Below are positions 15,282 through 26,732 of a stretch of 64,000 nt of DNA, piece after piece. The stretch is from Zavarzinia marina. GTDB lineage: Bacteria; Pseudomonadota; Alphaproteobacteria; Zavarziniales; Zavarziniaceae. Location: positions 62,001 through 126,000 of the forward strand of contig NZ_JAKGSB010000006.1 in assembly GCF_021568905.1 (NCBI RefSeq), in the 5' to 3' direction. Numbering within the stretch: the first letter of the stretch is position 1; the number at the start of each line of letters is the position of its first letter. The notes below the pieces were generated by a model, which ran no database searches, was not told the DNA's origin, and worked only from the letters and a program-made list of their open reading frames with translations. Made by a program: the position numbers and the translations under genes.

Positions 15282-17351
15282 TCACCCTGAAAAGCCCTTA
15301 CCCTCGTCGGCGAGCTTCCGCAGCAGGCCGGCGGCCTGCCATTGCGGCGTGCCCAATCGGGCATGGAAGGCGTCGATGCCGGCGACGACCGTACCCAGGC
15401 CCTGCTGTTCACCCCAGAACATGGGGCCGCCGCGATAGGCGGGGAAACCGTAGCCGTTCAGCCAGACCGCATCGATGTCGGAGGCGCGGGACGCGATCCC
15501 CTCCTCGAGGATGCGTGCGCCTTCGTTCACCATCATGAACATGCAGCGTTCCAGGATTTCCCGGTCCGGGACATCGCGCGTCGCGATGCCGGCCTCGGCG
15601 CGATAGGCGGCGATCAGGGCGTCGGTCTCGGCGTCCGGGATGGGCGTGCGGCTGCCCTTCTCGTAAAGATAGATGCCGGCGCCGGTCTTCTGTCCGTAGC
15701 GGCCTTTCTCCGCCAGCGCGTCGAGCCAGTTCGGCGCATCCACGTCCGGATCGTTCGCCTTCCGCCGTTCCTCGCGGATGCGCCAGCCGACGTCGAGGCC
15801 GGCGAGATCCGAGGTCGCGAAGGGCCCCATGGCGAAGCCGAACCCGGTCAGCACCTTGTCGACCTGCTGCGGCGTCGCGCCCTCGTTGACGAGGGCGATG
15901 GCCTCGCGGTTGCGGGCATGGAGGATGCGGTTGCCGACGAAGCCGTAGCAGACGCCGACCATGACCCCGACCTTGCCGATCCTCTTCGCGACATCCATCA
16001 CCGTCGCCTGAACGTCGGGCGCCGTTTCCTTGCCGCGCACGTTCTCCAGCAATCTCATGACATTGGCCGGGCTGAAGAAATGCATGCCGACCACGTCCTG
16101 CGGCCGCCTGGTCGCGGCCGCGATCTCGTCGATGCTCAGCGTCGAGGTATTGGTCGCGAGCACGGCGCCCGGTTTGCAGATCGCATCCAGCTTGCCGAAG
16201 ATTTCGTGCTTCACGGCCATGGATTCGAAGGCCGCCTCGATCACCAGATCGACCGTCGCCAGATCGCCATAGTCGAGACTGCCGGTGATCAGCGCCATGC
16301 GCGCCTCGACCTCCGCCGGGGTGATCCGGCCCTTGGCCGCGGTCGCCTCGTAATTGCGCCGGATGGTGGCGAGACCGCGGTCCAGCGCCGGCGCCACCGT
16401 CTCGATCAGGATGACGGGAAGTCCCGCGTTGGCGAAGCACATGGCGATGCCGCCGCCCATGGTGCCGGCACCGATGACGCCCACGCTCTCCACCGGGCGC
16501 GGTTTCACGTCGGGGCCGAGGCCCGGCACCTTGGCCGCTTCGCGCTGGGCGAAGAAGGCGTGGATCAGGCCGGCGCGCTGGGGCGAATTCAGGCAGTCGA
16601 GGAACAGGCTGCGCTCGTTGGCGATCGCCTCGTCGAACGGCAGGCGGCTGGCCGCCTCGATCGATTCGACACAGCGGAGCGGCGAATAGAGGCCGCGCGC
16701 CTTCCTGGCGACCGCCGCCTTCACACCCTCGAACAGGGCGGCATCGCCTTCGAGGGGCAGGTCGCGGGTACGGCGATGGCCGACACCCTCGGCCGCGAGG
16801 TTGCAGGCGGCGGCGACCACGTCGCCTTCCGCCACGCGGTCGACGATGCCCGCTGCCTCGGCCTTCCGGGCATCCAGGGGGCTGCCGTCGACGATGATGT
16901 CGACCGCGGCCTGGACGCCGGTCAGGCGCGGCAGGCGCACGGTGCCGCCGGCGCCGGGAATGAGGCCCAGCTTCACCTCGGGCAGGCCGACCTGGGCGAA
17001 GGGGGAGGCGACGCGATAATGACAGCCGAGCGCGAGCTCGAGACCGCCGCCCAGCGCCGTGCCGTTGATCGCCGCGATGACGGGCTTCGAGGCGTTCTCG
17101 AAAGCGGCGATGACGTCGGGCAGCGAGGGGCCCTGGGGCGGCTTGCCGAATTCGCGGATGTCGGCCCCGGCCGAGAAGGTCTTGCCGGCCCCGGTCAGCA
17201 CCAGGGTTTCGACCGCGTCATCCGCCAGCGCCGCCTCGAGACAGGCTTTCAGCCCGGCCCGGACCGCCTGACCCAGCGCATTCACCGGCGGGCTGTCGAT
17301 GGTGATCACCGCGACGGCGCCCTTGCGCTCCCATTTGACCGCTTCGCTCAT
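15282..17351 (-). CDS. FadJ-like enoyl-CoA hydratase / 3-hydroxyacyl-CoA dehydrogenase
   Basis: Bifunctional beta-oxidation enzyme of 689 residues. Residues about 5-190 are a crotonase domain with the oxyanion stretches FSAGADIREF and NGTALGGGLELA and the acidic LPEVKLGLIPGAGG motif. Residues about 293-470 form the NAD-binding domain, starting with GVIGAGTMGGGIA; the catalytic His is in MHFFSPANVMRLLE. Two C-terminal dehydrogenase repeats follow (about 475-575 and 605-685). No thiolase gene is next to it. An isomerase activity, as in FadB, is possible. It converges on isocitrate dehydrogenase with a GC-rich hairpin between them. A tRNA gene lies upstream on the same strand. Confidence 0.92.
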   Translation of the reverse strand: MSEAVKWERKGAVAVITIDSPPVNALGQAVRAGLKACLEAALADDAVETLVLTGAGKTFSAGADIREFGKPPQGPSLPDVIAAFENASKPVIAAINGTALGGGLELALGCHYRVASPFAQVGLPEVKLGLIPGAGGTVRLPRLTGVQAAVDIIVDGSPLDARKAEAAGIVDRVAEGDVVAAACNLAAEGVGHRRTRDLPLEGDAALFEGVKAAVARKARGLYSPLRCVESIEAASRLPFDEAIANERSLFLDCLNSPQRAGLIHAFFAQREAAKVPGLGPDVKPRPVESVGVIGAGTMGGGIAMCFANAGLPVILIETVAPALDRGLATIRRNYEATAAKGRITPAEVEARMALITGSLDYGDLATVDLVIEAAFESMAVKHEIFGKLDAICKPGAVLATNTSTLSIDEIAAATRRPQDVVGMHFFSPANVMRLLENVRGKETAPDVQATVMDVAKRIGKVGVMVGVCYGFVGNRILHARNREAIALVNEGATPQQVDKVLTGFGFAMGPFATSDLAGLDVGWRIREERRKANDPDVDAPNWLDALAEKGRYGQKTGAGIYLYEKGSRTPIPDAETDALIAAYRAEAGIATRDVPDREILERCMFMMVNEGARILEEGIASRASDIDAVWLNGYGFPAYRGGPMFWGEQQGLGTVVAGIDAFHARLGTPQWQAAGLLRKLADEGKGFSG

Positions 17352-17461
17352 CTCTCCTCCGCGTTTTTGCCGGCGCCGTCGTCGCGGGCCGGAGTCGCGG
17401 GGGATTGTGCGTCATTCCGAATGCGGAAACACCCCCATAGACCGCGTGCATGCGGCCAAGG

Positions 17462-17494
17462 AAAAACCCCGGACGGCGGGCCGTCCGGGGTTTT
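17462..17494 (-). terminator. Intrinsic terminator after tRNA-Leu
   Basis: Arms CCCCGGACGG and CCGTCCGGGG enclose CGGG, with AAAAA on the left and TTTT on the right. It can work in both directions; on the minus strand it closes the tRNA-Leu transcript with five T residues. Confidence 0.75.
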
Positions 17495-17499
17495 CAGAT

Positions 17500-17585
17500 T
17501 GGTGCGGTCGAGAAGACTCGAACTTCCACGGGTGTTACCCCACAAGCACCTCAAGCTTGCGCGTCTACCATTCCGCCACGACCGC
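17500..17585 (-). tRNA. tRNA-Leu (anticodon GAG)
   Basis: An 86-base class II tRNA with long variable arm. The acceptor arms GCGGTCG and CGACCGC pair, the anticodon stem CAAGC/GCTTG encloses loop TTGAGGT giving anticodon GAG, and the T loop GTTCGAGTC is standard. The 3' CCA is encoded. It reads CUC and CUU codons, and a terminator follows after five bases. Confidence 0.97.
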
Positions 17586-17645
17586 TCCGTGGGCAGGCGC
17601 GGGTGGTAGCAAATTCGGCAGACCGAGGCAAGGGGTTTCACCCCT

Positions 17646-17903
17646 TCAATCGGCCGCGCAGGAAAAACTGGCGATGCGCTCGCCGTCGATCTCGCCCACG
17701 GCATCCAGGATCGCGGCGCGGCCGTATTGGGCGCAGTGCAGCCGCGCCTCTTCGTTGGCTTCATTCAATTCGTCGATATCGTCGTCGATGGTGACGACAT
17801 AGGCCTGCGGTGTCGCGGTCAGCGGCGCGGGATCGGACGCGCAGGCCGAAAGGCCCAGCAGCGACAGGGGCAGGATCGCGAGAATCGGGCGGACATGCGC
17901 CAT
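17646..17903 (-). CDS. Small lipoprotein, function unknown
   Basis: Predicted lipoprotein of 85 residues. The N-terminal signal ends in the lipobox LSAC at residues 18-21, after which an acidic segment (IDDDIDELNEANEEAR) and two further Cys residues follow. The two Cys near residues 57 and 82 could form a disulphide in the periplasm. GGAG lies about ten bases upstream of ATG 17903. It stands between tRNA-Leu and cysH, both on the same strand, with no evident partner. No family recognised. Confidence 0.68.
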   Translation of the reverse strand: MAHVRPILAILPLSLLGLSACASDPAPLTATPQAYVVTIDDDIDELNEANEEARLHCAQYGRAAILDAVGEIDGERIASFSCAAD

Positions 17904-17979
17904 GGCTTTCACTCCGTCGAACGAAAGCCCCCAGACGATTGCTAAACGGTGGCGGGGCCGCAGGGTTCCCGCCCCCCGA

Positions 17980-18711
17980 TCAGATGCCCGAACCGTCCGC
18001 TTCGAAGTGGATGCCGCATTCGCGCTTCTCGCTGCCGGCCCAGCGGCCGTCACGATAGTCGCCGCCCTCGGAAACCCGGTCGGTGCAGGGCATGCAGCCG
18101 ATGGAGAGATAGCCGTCCTCGACCAGCGGGTGTGCCGGCAGGTCATAGGCGGTGCGATAGGCTTCCAGCATCTCGCTGTCCCAGGAGATCAGGGGATTGA
18201 CCTTCACCCTTCCGTCGGCGGCCTCGAGATTGGGCAGGGCGGCGCGTTCGGCGGTCTGGAAACGCTTGCGGCCGGTGATCCAGGCATCGAAGCCCTGAAG
18301 GGCGCGGGCCAGCGGCTCCACCTTGCGCAGGCGGCAGCAGGCATCCGGATTGTCGCGCCACAGGACCCCGTCCGGATCGCGCATGGCGACCGCCTCGGCA
18401 TCGGGTTCGATGGTGCGCACGTCGGTCAGGCCGAGCAGCTTGGTCAGGCGGTCGCGATAGCGCAGCGTCTCGCCGAACAGCTTGTCGGTATCGAGGAAGA
18501 TCACCGGAATGCTCGGATCGACCTTGGCGACGAGGTGGAGCAGCACGGCCGATTCCGCCCCGAAGGACGAGACCAGGGCGATGCGGCCCTTGAATTCGAG
18601 CTGGGACATGACCTTGATCAGCCCCTCGCCCTCCAGCGGGCCATAGAGGTTGCGCAGCGAAGCCGCGTGGTCGCGGGCCCATTGCCGCCGGTCGGGTGCC
18701 AGCGCGTTCAT
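17980..18711 (-). CDS. cysH: Adenylyl-sulfate reductase, CysH family
   Basis: Assimilatory sulfate reduction: reduces APS (or PAPS) to sulfite with thioredoxin or glutathione. The 243-residue protein has the PP-loop stretch SSFGAESAVLLHL and a Cys pair in DACCRLRK. A further pair lies in GCMPCT, and the redox Cys is in ECGIH near the C-terminus. The CC and CxxC pairs bind a 4Fe-4S cluster and indicate the plant-type APS-specific enzyme, unlike the cluster-free enterobacterial PAPS reductase. ATG 18711 overlaps the upstream siroheme gene stop (ATGA) and has AAGGA at good distance. ATG 18720 would leave no spacer. Sulfite reductase is not in this window. Confidence 0.92.
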   Translation of the reverse strand: MNALAPDRRQWARDHAASLRNLYGPLEGEGLIKVMSQLEFKGRIALVSSFGAESAVLLHLVAKVDPSIPVIFLDTDKLFGETLRYRDRLTKLLGLTDVRTIEPDAEAVAMRDPDGVLWRDNPDACCRLRKVEPLARALQGFDAWITGRKRFQTAERAALPNLEAADGRVKVNPLISWDSEMLEAYRTAYDLPAHPLVEDGYLSIGCMPCTDRVSEGGDYRDGRWAGSEKRECGIHFEADGSGI

Positions 18712-19268
18712 GCCAGCCATTCCTTCTCGTCCAGAAAAGCATCGGAGCGCCGCGAGACTTCCTTCGCCGGCACCCCCTGTTCACGCCAGCCCTGGCGCAA
18801 GTCCGCCAGTTCCGCCAGCCGCTCCACCCATTCGGGTCCGTAATCCGTCTCCAGCCGGCGGCGCAGGCGACGCGCCAGCGCCGGGCTCTTGCCGGCGGTG
18901 GAGACCGCGATGGTCAGATCGCCGCGCCGCACCAGGGCCGGCAGATGCACGTCGCAGAGATCGACGACATCCTCGACATTGATCAGGGCGCCCGCTTCCC
19001 GCGCCGTCCGGGCCACGCTCTCCGCCTCCACGCGGTCGAGACCGGCGATGACGACGAGACGCACCCCGGCGAGATCGGCGGCCCCCGGCAGGAAGGGCCG
19101 CAGCCTGTCACCGGCCGCCGCCGCCAGCGCCGGCCCCGCATCGAGAACATGGACCGCGACCCGAACGGCGCCCGCCTCGTCGATCAGGCGCAGGCGCTTG
19201 AGCATGATCTCTCCCCGGCCGACGACGGCGACCGGAAGACGCGACAGATCGAGCGCAATTGGCAGCAT
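18708..19268 (-). CDS. Precorrin-2 dehydrogenase / ferrochelatase (siroheme synthase N-part)
   Basis: Makes siroheme from precorrin-2 by NAD-dependent oxidation and iron insertion; siroheme is the cofactor of sulfite and nitrite reductases. The 186-residue protein starts with the Rossmann region LPVAVVGRGEIMLKRLRLI. It continues with the family stretch INVEDVVDLCDVHLPALVRRGDL (given in parts: INVEDVVDLCDVHLPA then LVRRGDLTIAVSTAGKSPA). It corresponds to the CysG N-terminal half or Met8p/YlnF; the methyltransferase half is absent. ATG 19268 was chosen from several in-frame starts because homologues begin near MLPIALDL. It is translationally coupled to cysH. Confidence 0.88.
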   Translation of the reverse strand: MLPIALDLSRLPVAVVGRGEIMLKRLRLIDEAGAVRVAVHVLDAGPALAAAAGDRLRPFLPGAADLAGVRLVVIAGLDRVEAESVARTAREAGALINVEDVVDLCDVHLPALVRRGDLTIAVSTAGKSPALARRLRRRLETDYGPEWVERLAELADLRQGWREQGVPAKEVSRRSDAFLDEKEWLA

Positions 19269-19465
19269 CACAACCCTCGACGGCCGAAGCGAGGCACGGC
19301 CCAAAGACTGGCCGACCCGGCGGTCCGGGCCGATTGATCGAAATCATATGGGGGAATGATCATTTTTACGCAACGAATAATCAATTGGAAATTTTGAACA
19401 GTATTTAATTGTGTTAATTGCCCTTTAAGAGCCGGCTCTCCAGAATGGGCGCAGGAGGATGCCCC

Positions 19466-19651
19466 ATGACGGAACTCGCCTCGATCGCCGTGGCCATGAA
19501 CACCAGCCAGACCAGGACCGAAGCGTCCCTGGCCATGGTCAAGCAGAACGCGGATTTTCAAAGGCTTGCGGTCGAAACCCTGTTGGAGACGATGGATGCC
19601 GTGCCGGCGGCCCCGCCGGGCATGGGCGCGCAGGTCGACGAATACGCCTGA
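19466..19651 (+). CDS. YjfB-like putative motility protein
   Basis: Very small protein of 61 residues with the pattern IAVAMNTSQTRTEASLAMVKQ and LAVETLLETMDA, which fits the YjfB family of putative motility proteins (short helical products often near flagellar genes). ATG 19466 has AGGAGG nine bases upstream. The preceding 120 bases are AT-rich compared with the rest of the window, so its promoter is probably there. It converges on a short fliN gene. Function in the family is unproven. Confidence 0.68.
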   Translation: MTELASIAVAMNTSQTRTEASLAMVKQNADFQRLAVETLLETMDAVPAAPPGMGAQVDEYA

Positions 19652-19735
19652 CGTCTTTTCTCGATCGTCGTGACCAGGGCATGGCGCGGCGTGCCGCCTG
19701 CCATGCCCACGATGCATAGCCTGGAACGGGCGCCC

Positions 19736-19972
19736 TCAGCGATCCTTGCCGAACAGCAGTTCCGTGACCGAGACGGCGATATGCTCGCCCGACAGCACCA
19801 CTTCGCCGCGGGCGATGGGGCGGCCGTTGGCGAGGATGATCACCGGCTCGCTCTCCTTGGCGTCCAATTCGATCACGGCGCCGCGCCCCATCTTCAGCAA
19901 TTGATGGATGGGCATGGTCGACTGGCCGAGCACGACCGATATATCAATGAAGACTTCGCCGACGGCGGACAA
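19736..19972 (-). CDS. fliN: Short flagellar motor switch protein FliN
   Basis: C-ring component of the flagellar motor; the 78-residue product is essentially one SpoA/FliN domain. The sequence DISVVLGQSTMPIHQLLKMG, then GAVIELDAKESEPVIILANG and ARGEVVLSGEHIAVSV, is diagnostic. I place the start at TTG 19972, because GGAGGG lies seven bases upstream. A TTG at 19999 would add nine residues without a good ribosome site. The usual fliF/G/M neighbours are absent here. Only a YjfB-like gene lies next to it, so it is either an isolated motor gene or a second fliN copy. Confidence 0.85.
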   Translation of the reverse strand: MSAVGEVFIDISVVLGQSTMPIHQLLKMGRGAVIELDAKESEPVIILANGRPIARGEVVLSGEHIAVSVTELLFGKDR

Positions 19973-20043
19973 GGCAGCACCCTCCGAAATGTGTCCCAAG
20001 TCTCGCCCGCCAGCGTTAGCATCGGGTTAACAGGACAGCCCCC

Positions 20044-20757
20044 ATGAACGCTCAGCCCCCCCTTTCCGACCCCACCTGCCCCACCTCCACGGCCATCGAA
20101 TGGGTGGTCGAGCCCGGCCTGCTGGACTATCCGGCGGCGCTGGCCGCCATGGAGGCGCGGGTGGAGGCGATCCGGGCCGGTACCGCGCCGGAGCGGATCT
20201 GGCTGGTCGAGCATCCGCCGCTCTATACCGCCGGCACCAGCGCCGCCGCCGACGAGCTTCTGGCGCCGGACCGTTTCCCGGTCTATGACGCCGGGCGGGG
20301 CGGGCGCTTCACCTATCACGGGCCCGGCCAGCGCGTGGTCTACGTCATGCTGGACCTGACGCGCCACGGCCGCGACCTTCGGGACTTCGTCTGCAAGCTG
20401 GAGAAATGGGTGATCGCCGCCCTGGCGCGCTTCAACGTGACGGGCGAAATGCGCGACGGCCGCGTCGGCGTCTGGGTGACGCGGGGCGAGGCCCCCTTCC
20501 AGCGCGAGGACAAGATCGCCGCCATCGGTGTCCGCGTGCGGCGCTGGGTGACCTTTCACGGCCTGTCCCTGAACGTGGAGCCGGATCTGTCGCATTTCGG
20601 CGGCATCGTGCCCTGCGGCATCAGCCAGCACGGCGTGACATCGCTGGTCGACCTGGGCCTGCCGGTCACCATGGACGATGCCGACATCGCCCTGATGGAT
20701 ACGTTCGAGGAAATCTTCGGCCTGCCCCTGGCCCACGGCACCGAGGCGGCGGCCTGA
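20044..20757 (+). CDS. lipB: Lipoyl(octanoyl) transferase LipB
   Basis: Transfers the octanoyl group from acyl carrier protein to lipoyl domains of 2-oxoacid dehydrogenases and the glycine cleavage system. The 237-residue protein has [12 protein letters not shown] at 85-96, the catalytic Lys157 in DKIAAIGV and the nucleophile Cys191 in [10 protein letters not shown]. All family-defining residues are present and length is normal. ATG 20044 is the start, with only a weak ribosome site (GGACAG). It is divergent from fliN and converges on a hypothetical membrane-anchored protein gene. Confidence 0.95.
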   Translation: MNAQPPLSDPTCPTSTAIEWVVEPGLLDYPAALAAMEARVEAIRAGTAPERIWLVEHPPLYTAGTSAAADELLAPDRFPVYDAGRGGRFTYHGPGQRVVYVMLDLTRHGRDLRDFVCKLEKWVIAALARFNVTGEMRDGRVGVWVTRGEAPFQREDKIAAIGVRVRRWVTFHGLSLNVEPDLSHFGGIVPCGISQHGVTSLVDLGLPVTMDDADIALMDTFEEIFGLPLAHGTEAAA

Positions 20758-20761
20758 CCGA

Positions 20762-21457
20762 TCAGTCGCGAGACGCGAGGGCGCGGGACGCGTCGGCGGT
20801 GTCGAAGCGGCTGGACGACTGCAGGCGGTCGACGATCAGATGGCTGAGGCTGACCGCCCCGCCCTCGCCGTCCACGTCGGGATCGATCAGCACGCGCAGT
20901 TTCGCCGGATCGCCACCGGCGGGCACCGGCACGATCACCGTATAGCTTTCGTAATTGCCGCTGCCGGCCTCGAAGCGGGTCCATTGCCCGGCCTTGCCGT
21001 CGACCGAAAGGGCGAGGGCGAAACGCCGCGCCGGGTTCTGGCGATCGGCACGGGCCCAGACGGTGAAGCGGGCGATATGGCCCGTCAGTTCCGCGCCCAC
21101 GGCGGGCGGCACGGCGATCCAGGCGGCATCGGTATCGGTCGAATCGTCGGCAACCGTCGCCTGGCGGGTGCCGGTCAGGCGCACGGCGGTCCCCATTTCC
21201 TCCTGCACCGGCGCAAGCGCCAAGGCGGTGCGCGGGGCCAGCACCACGCGCGTGTCGCCGCCGGCCGGCTGCAGGGGCAGCACGGTCAGCCGCTCGATCC
21301 GGCCGGCCGTCACCGCGGGGGCGGTCCGGTCCGGCACCGCGCGCACCTCGGCCGCCTGCGCCGTCGCCATTCGCTCGGCGGTCATGTCGTAGCCGATGGC
21401 GCCCAGGACGGTCGCCAGGGCAAGCACACCGACGGCCCATGTCAGAAATCGGTACAT
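20762..21457 (-). CDS. Membrane-anchored protein, function unknown
   Basis: Unrecognised protein of 231 residues. One hydrophobic segment at about residues 4-24 acts as an uncleaved anchor or signal; the rest is soluble and beta-rich. It includes a segment around residues 125-215 (FTVWARADRQNPARRFALAL and the VDGKAGQWTRFEAGSGN stretch) that resembles a carbohydrate-binding jelly-roll in tone, though I cannot assign a family. GGAG is six to eight bases before ATG 21457. It is the last gene after acylphosphatase and a small membrane protein on the same strand. Confidence 0.6.
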   Translation of the reverse strand: MYRFLTWAVGVLALATVLGAIGYDMTAERMATAQAAEVRAVPDRTAPAVTAGRIERLTVLPLQPAGGDTRVVLAPRTALALAPVQEEMGTAVRLTGTRQATVADDSTDTDAAWIAVPPAVGAELTGHIARFTVWARADRQNPARRFALALSVDGKAGQWTRFEAGSGNYESYTVIVPVPAGGDPAKLRVLIDPDVDGEGGAVSLSHLIVDRLQSSSRFDTADASRALASRD

Positions 21458-21584
21458 CGAGGCTCCGGGGGATAAGCCAATCTGATTTCGCAACTGCGTG
21501 CGAAGTTTTCAACCCACGAAACCGCCGGGGGTTCCTTGCGCTGAGCGCGCATCTCCGCCCGCTCGGGCGCCCGATCCCGCGACG

Positions 21585-21875
21585 TCAGATTTCGCGGGTG
21601 ACGGTCACCTTCCGGCCCCGGGTCAGATACATCATGATGCCGAGGGTCGCCGCGCCGAAGAACCAGATGGCGAAGAGCACCGAGATACCGATGCCGGCGG
21701 TGAATTTGGCGACCGCCGCTTCGGCGCCCGGGGCGGCATCGCGCGCGACCCGGCTCAGGATCGCGGTGCCGACGAAGACCCGCACCGCCATCACCGCGTT
21801 GAAGGTCCAGAACAGGACCGCCACGATCCAGCCGAAAACGCCGCGCCGGCGCTTCTCGATGGTTTCGGTCACCAT
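21585..21875 (-). CDS. Small two-helix membrane protein
   Basis: Hypothetical inner-membrane protein of 96 residues. Two long hydrophobic segments at about residues 14-40 and 60-84 are joined by an Ala-rich loop, and both termini are charged (KRRR near the start, RGRKVTVTRE at the end), giving a hairpin topology with both ends probably cytoplasmic. GGGAGGG precedes ATG 21875. It lies 61 bases downstream of acylphosphatase. No family or function recognised. Confidence 0.65.
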   Translation of the reverse strand: MVTETIEKRRRGVFGWIVAVLFWTFNAVMAVRVFVGTAILSRVARDAAPGAEAAVAKFTAGIGISVLFAIWFFGAATLGIMMYLTRGRKVTVTREI

Positions 21876-21936
21876 GTGCTTCCCTCCCGAGATGCGGAAT
21901 GCTGCCCGACCGGCGTGCCCCTGTCCACGCGCGCCG

Positions 21937-22212
21937 TCAGACGGTCGCTTCCTGGCGGAACCCCCGGGGCGGACGCTCCGGGTCCTCGGAAATGTCGATG
22001 CCGTCGACCCAGCCGGCCGGCGGGCCCCGGCGGCAGGCCGCCAGCAATTCGTCCAGCGCCGCCGGATCGCCATGGGCCAGGAGTTCGACCGTGCCGTCCA
22101 TACGGTTGCGCACCCAGCCGTCGAGGCCGAGTCTGGTGGCGACGCCGACGGCGAAATGGCGATAGCCGACACCCTGGACCTTGCCGCGAATGACGAAACG
22201 CAGGGTCTTCAT
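21937..22212 (-). CDS. Acylphosphatase
   Basis: Hydrolyses acyl phosphates such as acetyl phosphate or carbamoyl phosphate. The 91-residue protein has the signature GKVQGVGYRHFAVGVA at residues 10-25, including the catalytic Arg in the GYR part. GLDGWVRNRMDGTVE follows with the catalytic Asn. Length and fold are standard. ATG 22212 has TTGGAGG six bases upstream. That ribosome site lies immediately after the T-run of the terminator that closes the carboxylase operon. Confidence 0.92.
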   Translation of the reverse strand: MKTLRFVIRGKVQGVGYRHFAVGVATRLGLDGWVRNRMDGTVELLAHGDPAALDELLAACRRGPPAGWVDGIDISEDPERPPRGFRQEATV

Positions 22213-22224
22213 GGCATGCCTCCA

Positions 22225-22260
22225 AAGCAAAGGGCCCCGGCGAGGGGATCGCCGGGGCCC
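22225..22260 (-). terminator. Intrinsic terminator after the carboxylase alpha gene
   Basis: A 12-bp stem, GGGCCCCGGCGA with TCGCCGGGGCCC, encloses a five-base loop. On the minus strand it is followed by TTTGCTTT. It begins about 20 bases after the stop codon of the carboxylase alpha subunit; the T-run is short, so termination may be partial. Confidence 0.55.
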
Positions 22261-22280
22261 GTCATACGCATGATGATCGA

Positions 22281-24281
<2,001 letters not shown>

Positions 24282-24300
24282 GTCGTAACCCACCAGCCGA

Positions 24301-25833
<1,533 letters not shown>

Positions 25834-26036
25834 CAGTTCCCCCTAATGCCGCGCCGTTTGGGGACGGCTGCGGTGCGGCAGCACGATTGGCGCATGCCGC
25901 GGATGCGAAAGACCCGGGTCTCGTATCACCAAACCGACGCATGTTCCAGTACGACGGACGGGGGGAGCCCGGAGTGGGTCTTTTTTGTGACCTCCCCCCT
26001 TTCCCGCCCCCCTTCCCCGGCGGCATCCCCCCGCCG

Positions 26037-26732
26037 TCAGGCGCGGAGCAGGCCGAGGAAGCGGTGTGCGTGGCCGAGATCGGCGCGCTGGCGGGCGGCG
26101 CGGTCGGCCGCTTCCGCGTCCTCGCCCCATTGCTCGATCTGATAGTCGTCGTCGATGCGGCTGGCCTTCCAGGCATCCTCCAGCGCCATTTCCCCTTCCG
26201 CCACGGCGAGCGCCAGGACGAGGGAGCCGAGAATGCCGACCATCGTATGCAGGGCGGCGAGATCGGCGTCGCTGCGATGATCGAGGACGGCGGCCATGCG
26301 GGGCACCACCGTCTCGGGCTGGGCGACCGGCATCAGGCCGGCGGTCACAGCCAGTTCGGTATCGAAGCGCCGGCGCACCCAGTCGATCCAGGGATCCCAG
26401 GCTTCGGCCTGGCGCGCGATCAGGTCGTCGGGCTCGGTCGCGCGATAGCAGACGAGGTCGGTGCCGGCCCAATTGGCCATTTCGGCGACCACCTCGGCGC
26501 GGAGATCCGCCACCCGGTCGAGGGCCGTATTGGCGAAGCGGGTGAGCGCCAGGGTCTCCGGCTTGAAATCCACCGGCTGGGCGTTCCATTCCGCCGCCAG
26601 GGCTTCGGCGAGGGCCCGCGTCGGCACCGTCAAGGGCCGCTTGGCCGGGGTGCGCATGGGCCTGCCGTCCAGGGTGACGGTGAAGCCGTCCCCGGCCTCG
26701 GCCGGGGCGGCGGTCTTCCAGAAACGCTTCAT
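26037..26732 (-). CDS. ATP12-type F1-ATPase assembly chaperone
   Basis: Chaperone that in mitochondria binds the F1 alpha subunit during ATP synthase assembly; alphaproteobacteria carry the homologue. The 231-residue protein has the family start RFWKTA, then VTLDGRPMRTPAKRPLTVPT, the DLVCYRATEPDDL region at about 93-107 and the final GHAHRFLGLLRA motif. ATG 26732 overlaps the stop codon of the pseudouridine synthase gene by 4 bases. It is the last of three coupled genes (crcB-like, rluC-like, ATP12). Presence of this family is a marker for Alphaproteobacteria. Confidence 0.92.
   Translation of the reverse strand: MKRFWKTAAPAEAGDGFTVTLDGRPMRTPAKRPLTVPTRALAEALAAEWNAQPVDFKPETLALTRFANTALDRVADLRAEVVAEMANWAGTDLVCYRATEPDDLIARQAEAWDPWIDWVRRRFDTELAVTAGLMPVAQPETVVPRMAAVLDHRSDADLAALHTMVGILGSLVLALAVAEGEMALEDAWKASRIDDDYQIEQWGEDAEAADRAARQRADLGHAHRFLGLLRA

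Noticed and set aside
15262-15283. GC-rich hairpin between isocitrate dehydrogenase and FadJ-like genes as a terminator
   Set aside because: The stem GAGGGGCG/CGCCCCTC is good but no T-run follows on either strand, so I do not list it as an intrinsic terminator.
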